Part shown: positions 12,114 through 17,553 of the stretch, piece after piece
Position numbering within the stretch: position 1 is the first letter of the stretch
Layout: each line of letters starts with the position of its first letter
Source of the DNA: UBA7359 sp047618295
GTDB taxonomy: Bacteria > Pseudomonadota > Gammaproteobacteria > Eutrophobiales > Eutrophobiaceae
DNA length: 17,553 bases
Reading direction: 5' to 3'
NCBI GenBank assembly: GCA_047618295.1
Contig: JBLHKL010000041.1
Span: 1-17,553 of the forward strand
Notes under the pieces: generated by a model
The model's input: only the letters and a program-made list of their open reading frames with translations
Told to the model about the DNA's origin: nothing
Database searches by the model: none
Made by a program: the position numbers and the translations under genes

Positions 12114-14258
12114 TTATCTTCTTGTTGGCTTATTACGGCGTCCAGTCTTAGAACGTGTTTTATTGTGACTCGTCGATCGAGAATATTCTGGTGCGGGAAC
12201 GAGTTGGTTTTCACCATCACCAATTAATTCTGATTTATTCATTTCTTTTAAAGCAGTGCGTATCATGTCCCAGTTTTTTGGATCATGATAGCGAAGAAAA
12301 GCCTTTTGTAATCGTCGTTGGTCTAGGTCTTTTGGTACAAACAACTTTTCACTTTTATACCTTACCTTTTTCAATGGATTCTTTTCAGAATGATACATGG
12401 CTGTTGCCATTGCCATTGGTGAAGGATAGAACGTTTGTACTTGATCTAGTTTGAAATCATACTTTTTCAACCACAAGGCTAAATTCAGCATGTCTTCATT
12501 TTCTGAACCGGGATGTGCAGCAATAAAATAAGGAATCAAATATTGTTTCTTCCCGGCTTCTTTTGAAAACTTTTCAAACATACGCTTGAATTCATCGTAG
12601 CTTCCCATGCCCGGCTTCATCATCTTACTTAACACACCTTCTTCGCTATGTTCCGGTGCAATCTTGAGATAGCCACCAACATGATGTGTTACCAGTTCCT
12701 TTACATACTCAGGATCTTTGACTGCCAAATCGTAACGCAGTCCGGAAGCGACCATGACGCGCTTAATGCCTTTTATTTTCCGGGCCTTTCGATATAAGGA
12801 TGTTGTTTCACTGTGATCCGTTTTTAGATTTTTACAAACTGACGGATAGACACAGGAAAGTCGACGGCAACTTGCTTGAATCTCATCATCTTTGCAATTC
12901 AGGTGATACATATTTGCTGTCGGTCCACCAAGATCAGAAATAGTACCAGTGAAGCCAGGTACTTTATCGCGGATATCTTCGATCTCTTTCAATACAGATT
13001 CTTGTGAACGACTTTGAATAATACGACCTTCATGTTCCGTAATAGAACAAAAGGTACAACCACCAAAACAACCGCGCATGATGTTGACTGAAAAACGGAT
13101 CATGTCATAAGCGGGAATTTTTGCATCACCGTATTTGGGGTGCGGTTTACGCTGATATGGAAACGCAAATACGGCATCCATTTCTTCTGTCGTTAACGGT
13201 ATTGGCGGTAAATTTATTAAAACGTCTTTCGACCCATGTCGTTGTACCAAAGGTCTGGCATTATGCGGATTTGACTCCAGATGTAATATGCGCGATGTGT
13301 GTGCATACAAGGCAGAATCATTACGGACTTTTTCGAAAGAAGGTAAACGAATATAGGTTTTATCTAAATCCAACTTTTGTTTGCTGGCCAAAGGCATCGG
13401 AATTATTTTTATTTCTTTTACTTCATCGGCCTTTTTCTTCCCGGCTTCATTTTTTGAAGCGCAGTCTTTATTCGTTGTTGGATTATGATCGTAGTCATAG
13501 GGGTTTTTATTAGTTTTCACTTCTTTCGGCCACATACTTGGCCAATCGATTCGACTGGAATCGATCTCCGTCCAGTCTTCTGGCATGTGTTCTCGAATAA
13601 TGGCAGTGCCACGAATATTTCCAAGTTCTTCGATCTTCACACCGAGGGATATTTTATGCGTCAATTCCACAATGGCGCGTTCGGCATTACCAAACAGTAA
13701 AATGTCTGCTGCCGAATCAATCAATACAGATTTTCTAACCTTATCGCTCCAGTAATCATAATGTGCAATACGCCGCAGGCTCGCTTCAATACCGCCGATA
13801 ACAATCGGGGTATCTTTATAAGCCTCTTTGCAACGTTGGCTATAAACAATAACTGAACGATCAGGACGCTTAGCGGCCTCGCCATCTGGCGTGTAGGCAT
13901 CATTACTACGGAAACGCAGATCGGCGGTATAACGATTAATCAAGGAATCCATATTCCCTGCGGTAACGCCAAAATAAAGATTTGGCTCACCCAGCTGCAT
14001 AAAATCATCGGTATTTTGCCAATCGGGCTGTGAAATAATACCGACACGAAAACCCTGAGATTCTAGCAAACGTCCCATTACCGCCATACCAAAACTCGGG
14101 TGATCGATATAGGCATCGCCAGTTACCAAAATGATGTCACAACTATCCCAACCCAATTGGTCCATTTCTGCACGCGTCATCGGCAAATACGGCGCGATAC
14201 CGTAGCATTCAGCCCAATAGGTTGGATAGGATAAAAGGTCTTTTGCTTGAGTTCTCAT
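12114..14258 (-). CDS. ygiQ: YgiQ-family radical SAM protein
   Basis: A 714-aa protein, close to the E. coli YgiQ length. The N-terminus YWAECYGIAPYLPMTRAEMD and the CDIILVTGDAYIDHPSFG block are family signatures. A B12-binding-like region spans about 35-200. The radical SAM cluster is C397-FGG-C401-TF-C404 and should bind the [4Fe-4S] cluster. FTGTISDLGGPTANMY and later CYPSVCKNL follow. The function of YgiQ is not known to me beyond presumed radical SAM chemistry. A Lys/Asn-rich insert at about 247-285 precedes the catalytic domain. The C-terminus is basic (about 695-714). No Shine-Dalgarno sequence is visible at this start, but it fits the family N-terminus. It is divergent from the YdhR-like gene. 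Confidence 0.95.
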   Translation of the reverse strand: MRTQAKDLLSYPTYWAECYGIAPYLPMTRAEMDQLGWDSCDIILVTGDAYIDHPSFGMAVMGRLLESQGFRVGIISQPDWQNTDDFMQLGEPNLYFGVTAGNMDSLINRYTADLRFRSNDAYTPDGEAAKRPDRSVIVYSQRCKEAYKDTPIVIGGIEASLRRIAHYDYWSDKVRKSVLIDSAADILLFGNAERAIVELTHKISLGVKIEELGNIRGTAIIREHMPEDWTEIDSSRIDWPSMWPKEVKTNKNPYDYDHNPTTNKDCASKNEAGKKKADEVKEIKIIPMPLASKQKLDLDKTYIRLPSFEKVRNDSALYAHTSRILHLESNPHNARPLVQRHGSKDVLINLPPIPLTTEEMDAVFAFPYQRKPHPKYGDAKIPAYDMIRFSVNIMRGCFGGCTFCSITEHEGRIIQSRSQESVLKEIEDIRDKVPGFTGTISDLGGPTANMYHLNCKDDEIQASCRRLSCVYPSVCKNLKTDHSETTSLYRKARKIKGIKRVMVASGLRYDLAVKDPEYVKELVTHHVGGYLKIAPEHSEEGVLSKMMKPGMGSYDEFKRMFEKFSKEAGKKQYLIPYFIAAHPGSENEDMLNLALWLKKYDFKLDQVQTFYPSPMAMATAMYHSEKNPLKKVRYKSEKLFVPKDLDQRRLQKAFLRYHDPKNWDMIRTALKEMNKSELIGDGENQLVPAPEYSRSTSHNKTRSKTGRRNKPTRR

Positions 14259-14327
14259 GGATGGACTAAATAACGTGACTAATTTAAATCTGGATGCACT
14301 ATGAACTAGATTTGGCCGGAAGTAAAA

Positions 14328-14349
14328 ATCTTATTAAACTTAATAAGAT
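14328..14349. promoter_or_regulatory. AT-rich inverted repeat in divergent ygiQ / ydhR-like gap
   Basis: ATCTTATTAA (14328-14337) and TTAATAAGAT (14340-14349) are exact reverse complements with 2 bases between. It lies 70 bases upstream of ygiQ and about 95 bases upstream of the plus-strand gene, where an operator would be expected. The role is inferred. Confidence 0.4.
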
Positions 14350-14356
14350 GAATCAT

Positions 14357-14381
14357 AAGGGGCAGGGGCAGAGCCTTTATT
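14357..14381 (+). repeat. REP-like repeat, GGGGCAGAGCC copy
   Basis: AAGGGGCAGGGGCAGAGCC then TTTATT belongs to the GTCAGAGCCCTTTAAT group, with a small internal duplication of GGGGCA. Confidence 0.5.
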
Positions 14382-14397
14382 AGTAACATAAAAGCAT

Positions 14398-14421
14398 AGA
14401 ATAGGTGGGTCAGATAAGAAT
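14398..14421 (+). repeat. REP-like repeat, GGGTCAGATAAGAAT
   Basis: AATAGGTGGGTCAGATAAG then AAT is nearly identical to the copy at 11797-11813. It ends 10 bases before the ribosome binding site of the next gene. Confidence 0.6.
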
Positions 14422-14431
14422 TTTCTTTTAG

Positions 14432-14437
14432 GGAGGT
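14432..14437 (+). promoter_or_regulatory. ribosome binding site deciding the YdhR-like start
   Basis: GGAGGT ends 2 bases before a first ATG (14440) and 5 bases before a second, adjacent in-frame ATG (14443). The first is too close for efficient initiation, so the second is preferred. Confidence 0.65.
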
Positions 14438-14442
14438 AAATG

Positions 14443-14772
14443 ATGAGCCAGAAAAAAATATTTCTTTATGCTGAGTATCAGGTCTCAGTTCCATTTGATC
14501 AGATTGATTGGCAATCTATCAATCCTGAAATGAAGAAGTTTGAAGGCCTGAAGTCTAAGACTTGGCTTAGCGGAATTAATAACCATTCTGTTGGTGGTTT
14601 TTATGAATTCACCTCGCTCGATTGTGCTCAAAAGTATATTGATGAACTTCTGATACCTTTTACAAAGCAGATTAATGGCAATTTGTCGGTAAAGCTCTTT
14701 AATGGTGATGTGGTAGAAGAAGGAAGTAAGGGTATGGGTTCCCCGTTTTATAAAAATGTAAGCTTTCAATAA
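14443..14772 (+). CDS. YdhR-like small monooxygenase-fold protein
   Basis: A 109-aa protein with a likely dimeric alpha/beta (ferredoxin-like) barrel. The strongest family match is GLKSKTWLSGINNHSVGGFYEF (in part: GLKSKTWL and GGFYEF) followed by a helix CAQKYIDELLIPF, the pattern of the YdhR / antibiotic-biosynthesis-monooxygenase-like families. E. coli YdhR is of similar size and its substrate is unknown. No cofactor motif is expected in this fold. The start at 14443 was chosen because the GGAGGT is too close to the ATG at 14440. It precedes mtdB in the same direction with a 97-base gap that holds a repeat. Fold assignment is moderate, function open. Confidence 0.6.
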   Translation: MSQKKIFLYAEYQVSVPFDQIDWQSINPEMKKFEGLKSKTWLSGINNHSVGGFYEFTSLDCAQKYIDELLIPFTKQINGNLSVKLFNGDVVEEGSKGMGSPFYKNVSFQ

Positions 14773-14784
14773 ATTATTAATAAG

Positions 14785-14810
14785 ATTTAAAGGAGTCAGA
14801 GCCCGGTATC
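14785..14810 (+). repeat. REP-like repeat, GAGTCAGAGCCC copy
   Basis: TTTAAAGGAGTCAGAGCCC corresponds to the copy at 9846-9862 (TTAAAGGTGTCAGAGCCC). It lies in the mtdB leader. Confidence 0.6.
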
Positions 14811-14845
14811 ATTAATTTGTCACTCGCTTGAGTTACAAAATTAAT
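14811..14845. promoter_or_regulatory. imperfect 15-bp inverted repeat just upstream of mtdB
   Basis: ATTAATTTGTCACTC (14811-14825) and GAGTTACAAAATTAAT (14830-14845) pair with one bulge and one mismatch around GCTT. It sits 12 to 25 bases ahead of the possible mtdB starts. This could be an operator, an mRNA hairpin over the initiation region or the end of the adjacent repeat. Confidence 0.45.
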
Positions 14846-14869
14846 TTTTGCCATGCTATGATGAAAATT

Positions 14870-15766
14870 ATGGACGATCGCTATTTTGTGCATATATTTA
14901 CCCCTACCAAAAATGTCAGCCCGTTTGACGTTAATATGGCTCATAGTGCCCAGATTGAAGGGGTGATCCCCTATACAGAGGTTGGCCTCGATGACATCCA
15001 TTACCTGACCCAAGATCTTATCTACTCACAAGGCTCGCAACGCACGGGCATTTTTATTGGTGGTCGTGATTATGGTTTAGCCATAGACATGTTTTACCGT
15101 GCTAAGGCCGCCATGTCCCCACCATTTGAGGTATCAATATTTGCCGATCCAAGTGGCGCAATTACAACGGCAGCGGCAATGCTGGCCTGCGTAGAAGTAT
15201 GGGTAAAAAACATAACAAACGAATCACTGGAAGGTAAGAAAATCCATATACTGGGAGGAACCGGCCCTGTAGGTGTGTGTTCTGGTATCTTGGCATCAAA
15301 ATGCGGTGCGGAGGTATTTCTTGGTAGCACTCGAGGGAAGAAGGTCGGTCAATCTATAGCCGATGAATATAATTCACGCTTTGATGTAAATATGCAGGGT
15401 GAGAATATTGGTTCGGATAAGGCTATTGAAAATTTATTAGAGACATCAGAAGTCATAATCAATGCTGCTAAGGCAGGACTGCAGGTTATTTCCAAGTCTC
15501 AATTGGAACAAGCCCCAGAATTGATAGTTGCGACCGATGCAAACGCAGTTCCCCCCGCAGGTATTGAAGGAGTTGATATAAATGATATGGGTAAAGAACT
15601 CGATTTCACGCCGAAAAAGGCCGTTGGTATCGGTGCTTTGAAGATTGGTCATATAAAAAACAAAGTGCATCACCGCTTATTTGAAATGATGCGGGAAACA
15701 GATAAACCGATCTATATTGATCATGAGAAGGCCTTTGAAGTTGCAAGGGTTTTTGCCGCAAAATAG
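14870..15766 (+). CDS. mtdB: NAD(P)-dependent methylene-tetrahydromethanopterin dehydrogenase
   Basis: A 298-aa cytosolic enzyme oxidising methylene-H4MPT to methenyl-H4MPT in formaldehyde oxidation. The N-terminal domain holds HIFTPTKNVSPFDVNMA and RTGIFIGGRD, and PPFEVSIFADPSGAITTAAAM (in blocks) is typical of MtdA/MtdB. A Rossmann NAD(P) site follows with LGGTGPVG and a GSTRGKK loop, then ATDANAVPPAGIEGVD. MtdB and the NADP-specific MtdA are related; length (about 297 for MtdB) favours MtdB. Three in-frame ATGs (14858, 14861, 14870) are possible. I chose 14870 because it leaves six residues before the conserved VHIF. None has a clear ribosome binding site. No other H4MPT-pathway gene is in view. 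Confidence 0.87.
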   Translation: MDDRYFVHIFTPTKNVSPFDVNMAHSAQIEGVIPYTEVGLDDIHYLTQDLIYSQGSQRTGIFIGGRDYGLAIDMFYRAKAAMSPPFEVSIFADPSGAITTAAAMLACVEVWVKNITNESLEGKKIHILGGTGPVGVCSGILASKCGAEVFLGSTRGKKVGQSIADEYNSRFDVNMQGENIGSDKAIENLLETSEVIINAAKAGLQVISKSQLEQAPELIVATDANAVPPAGIEGVDINDMGKELDFTPKKAVGIGALKIGHIKNKVHHRLFEMMRETDKPIYIDHEKAFEVARVFAAK

Positions 15767-15789
15767 CCTTTTTTCGGCACCGCTATACA

Positions 15790-15818
15790 GAGGCAGTTCT
15801 TACAGAGTCCTTTAATCG
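15790..15818 (+). repeat. REP-like repeat, CAGAGTCCTTTAAT end
   Basis: GAGGCAG...CAGAGTCCTTTAATCG (15803-15818) is the 3' half of the GTCAGAGCCCTTTAAT type. It sits between the stop codons of two convergent genes. I see no strong terminator there. Confidence 0.45.
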
Positions 15819-15829
15819 TTTTTACTAAA

Positions 15830-16525
15830 TTACCTAAGTAGCGTATTACACTGTTTTACGAATACGTTTTTTAAATGATTTAATAGGGTAATTGAAAATC
15901 CTTGTCGGTATGCATTGTATTCCTGACAGCCTAATATAAATAAACCTAGCGGTTCATCATTGTTTATCGGTAGAGAGACAGTGGATTTTATTTTATTCGA
16001 CTCTTCGCCAAACAATACGTCTATGTATTCTGATGGAAGGCTATCACACAGTGGTTTATTGACGTTATACAGTCCCGAGAATAAATAGCGTAATTTTGAA
16101 TGAATTGGCTTGAATCGTAGATTACGATAGTCCTTATAAGGACGCTTTTCTGCAAAGAAAAATATCATTAAATGACTGCATTGATATTCGCGCTTCAGGA
16201 ATAGAAACAAAGAGTCATAAAGCGATTCTATCGATGTCGCATCCATTAATGCAAAGGACTGTTTATAGGCTTCCTCTGCCAATCTGTCACTTTGTTCCTG
16301 ATTTAGGGTTAAAGACTCTATCTGCGTTTTCAGTAACTGCTCATTTTTTCTTAAATGGTCAACCTGATACTCAATCAATGAACTGATGTTTCTCCCGTTA
16401 ACATGTGGGAGGTTTAATTTTGAAAGCAGATTAGGGTTGTCTAGGAAGAATCTTGGGTTTCTTCCCAGATAGTCAATAACGACTGGCTGATTATCAACAG
16501 GTTCTCTGTTGACTGCCATAAACAT
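15830..16525 (-). CDS. DUF484 family protein, GAF-like
   Basis: A 231-aa cytosolic protein of the DUF484 family. The N-terminal helical part is YLGRNPRFFLDNPNLLSKLNLPHVNGRNISSLIEYQVDHLRK (in blocks), the family signature, followed by a coiled-coil stretch (about 60-85). A GAF-like domain at about 90-228 follows. In many gammaproteobacteria DUF484 genes lie between dapF and xerC; neither is here, so this copy is out of that context. Function unknown. The start is placed at the ATG at 16523-16525; a TTG one codon upstream and an ATG two codons downstream are alternatives, none with a clear ribosome binding site. A GC-rich terminator of the cold shock gene lies upstream. Confidence 0.85.
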   Translation of the reverse strand: MFMAVNREPVDNQPVVIDYLGRNPRFFLDNPNLLSKLNLPHVNGRNISSLIEYQVDHLRKNEQLLKTQIESLTLNQEQSDRLAEEAYKQSFALMDATSIESLYDSLFLFLKREYQCSHLMIFFFAEKRPYKDYRNLRFKPIHSKLRYLFSGLYNVNKPLCDSLPSEYIDVLFGEESNKIKSTVSLPINNDEPLGLFILGCQEYNAYRQGFSITLLNHLKNVFVKQCNTLLR

Positions 16526-16653
16526 CAAATAGAATTGATATCATATACCTATAAGTATAGATGCTTTTTTCTTATTGCCAATTAAGCGTTTTAAGTAGGC
16601 TGGAGGCCAAAGGAAGATTAATAAGGTCAGCGTGCTTTAATGTTACAGGAATA

Positions 16654-16682
16654 AAAAAGCCCCGCGATTAGCGGGGCTTTTT
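16654..16682. terminator. bidirectional Rho-independent terminator after the cold shock gene
   Basis: A perfect 7-bp stem, GCCCCGC (16659-16665) and GCGGGGC (16671-16677), with a 5-base loop. It has an A-run before (16653-16658) and a T-run after (16678-16682), so it works on either strand. It lies 28 bases past the minus-strand cold shock stop. Confidence 0.9.
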
Positions 16683-16709
16683 GCAGACTAGATAACTGTC
16701 TAATTTAGT

Positions 16710-16913
16710 CTATTGTGCAACTACGTTGATTGCACTAGGACCTTTTTCACCTTGCTCAGTATCAAAGCTTACGCTTTGTCCTTCGGCAAGTGACTTGAAG
16801 CCATCAGCCTGGATAGAACTGTGATGAACAAACACATCTGCGCTGCCATCAGCCGGTGAAATAAACCCAAATCCTTTACTATCGTTAAACCATTTTACTG
16901 TACCTGTAGCCAT
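16710..16913 (-). CDS. CspA-family cold shock protein
   Basis: A 67-aa single cold-shock domain, full length. It has MATGTVKWFNDSKGFGFI, with RNP1 KGFGFI (13-18) and RNP2 VFVHHS (about 27-32), and ends with the SFDTEQGEKGPSAINVV block. It should bind single-stranded RNA and DNA as an RNA chaperone. AGAGG on the minus strand lies about 9 bases before the ATG, a good ribosome binding site. A strong terminator follows. The upstream 150 or so bases could be the long 5' leader typical of cold-inducible csp genes, but no cold-box was identified. Which csp paralogue it is cannot be told. Confidence 0.95.
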   Translation of the reverse strand: MATGTVKWFNDSKGFGFISPADGSADVFVHHSSIQADGFKSLAEGQSVSFDTEQGEKGPSAINVVAQ

Positions 16914-17105
16914 TTTTGGACACCTCTTAAATAATTAAAAAACAATGTATTAGCATGCAAATTGTTGTGGAACTGTTACGGAAGAGGCTGCTTTTTACAT
17001 TGCGTATAACTACCGGGAACCGCTACAAATTTTTTACTAATGACCGCACCATATAGCTTTCCGCAAAGAAAGACTATCTTTTTACGAAATTAATCTGAAA
17101 AACAA
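16914..17105 (-). promoter_or_regulatory. upstream region of the cold shock gene
   Basis: A non-coding AT-rich region containing the cold shock promoter and probable 5' leader. A GCATGC palindrome is at 16953-16958. I could not place the promoter with confidence. Confidence 0.35.
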
Positions 17106-17108
17106 GCG

Positions 17109-17130
17109 ATTAAAGGGCTGAGAGCCCTCA
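17109..17130. repeat. REP-like hairpin AGGGCT/AGCCCT
   Basis: AGGGCT (17114-17119) and AGCCCT (17123-17128) pair perfectly around GAG. It is preceded by GATTAA, so the left side reads ATTAAAGGGCT as in the ATTAAAGGG family. It lies between the divergent csp and LOG genes. Confidence 0.6.
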
Positions 17131-17211
17131 AATTGTTTGATTTCTGGGCGGTGATCGGCAATTAGCAATGCTATTCTAGGGCGTGATTTTCAACAAGCTA
17201 ATGATTTTTTC

Positions 17212-17553
17212 ATGAAAAAAGTATGTGTCTATTGTGGTTCTAGTTCAGGAAGACGGCCTGAGTATGGTTACGCGGCACGTAGCCTTGCCAAAGCGCTAAC
17301 TCTGCGGGGTATTGGACTGGTTTATGGCGGTGCTAGTGTCGGTATTATGGGCGAGATTGCAGATGCGGTTATAGCTGGCGGCGGTGAAGTCATTGGTGTT
17401 ATACCTCAAGCGTTGGTCGATAAAGAGGTCTCTCATAACGGGTTAACAGAATTAAAAGTCGTCGCTTCGATGCACGAAAGAAAGCAAGTCATGATGGATC
17501 TTTCGGATGGGTTTATTGCCCTTCCCGGGGGCTTGGGTACTCAGGAAGAGTTA
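17212..17553 (+). CDS. LOG family protein, 5' part (cut by window end)
   Basis: The first 114 residues of a TIGR00730/LOG-family protein; the gene continues beyond the window. It starts MKKVCVYCGSSSG, then RGIGLVYGGASVGIMG (32-47), IGVIPQALVDKE, MHERK (87-91) and the PGGLGTQEE motif (105-113). The family includes lysine-decarboxylase-annotated proteins that are in fact phosphoribohydrolases acting on cytokinin nucleotides or purine nucleoside monophosphates (release of the free base). The active-site Arg and Glu of MHERK and GTQEE are kept. No clear ribosome binding site is visible. An ATG 11 bases upstream is out of frame and hits a stop at once. Confidence 0.9.
   Translation, partial: MKKVCVYCGSSSGRRPEYGYAARSLAKALTLRGIGLVYGGASVGIMGEIADAVIAGGGEVIGVIPQALVDKEVSHNGLTELKVVASMHERKQVMMDLSDGFIALPGGLGTQEEL

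Noticed and set aside
13121..13513. 130-aa plus-strand frame inside ygiQ
   Set aside because: Antisense to a conserved coding region; composition (His, Phe and Leu runs) is typical of a shadow frame.
14828..14869. TTG start that would lengthen mtdB by 14 residues
   Set aside because: It lies within the inverted repeat, has no ribosome binding site, and the extra residues are absent from the MtdB family as I know it.
111..17130. CRISPR array explanation for the many repeats
   Set aside because: The repeats are variable, in both orientations and kilobases apart, without regular spacers or cas genes.

Overview
The window is an AT-rich stretch of a bacterial chromosome, most likely from a gammaproteobacterium. 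The markers for this are a DUF484 protein, a YgiQ radical SAM protein, a CspA-type cold shock protein and a HigBA toxin-antitoxin pair. An MtdB-type methylene-tetrahydromethanopterin dehydrogenase suggests a lineage with tetrahydromethanopterin-linked one-carbon metabolism (methylotroph or relative), but no other C1 gene is in view. No rRNA, tRNA, CRISPR array, prophage, integrase or full insertion sequence was seen.

Layout. 1-2300: a two-knuckle zf-TFIIB zinc protein (minus), the higB-higA pair (plus, start and stop overlapping) and a peptidase S51 protein (plus). 2350-4650: a secreted fasciclin-domain protein with its own terminator and a Ser/Thr protein kinase fused to a cyclic-nucleotide-binding-like domain, both minus. 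4860-7663: two membrane carriers on plus, a BASS-family symporter and an SLC13-type permease with a central RCK_C pair. 8072-9840: a second zf-TFIIB protein and three small membrane or secreted proteins of unknown role. 9882-11720: a TANGO2/NRDE protein facing a small two-helix membrane protein, then an unrecognised 159-aa reading frame. 12114-14258: ygiQ (minus). 14443-15766: a YdhR-like protein and mtdB (plus). 15830-17553: DUF484 protein and cold shock protein (minus), then a LOG-family gene cut by the window end.

The most striking property is not a gene. Most intergenic gaps hold short, imperfectly palindromic, REP-like repeats. One group has the core GGGGACAGACCACG, often preceded by AATAATA. 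A second has the core GGGTCAGA, bounded by ATTAAAGG and CCTTTAAT. A third is a 174-bp double element of two inverted ~80-nt units at 11831-12004. The repeats sit tightly against genes: they overlap or touch the stop codons of the first zinc protein, the kinase and HigA, they encode the last residues and stop of the NRDE protein, and they run into the NRDE start codon. This looks like a genome colonised by a non-autonomous REP/REPIN family whose transposase would be encoded elsewhere. That last point is inference.

The genes do not form one pathway. They look like single genes or pairs, each insulated by repeats.
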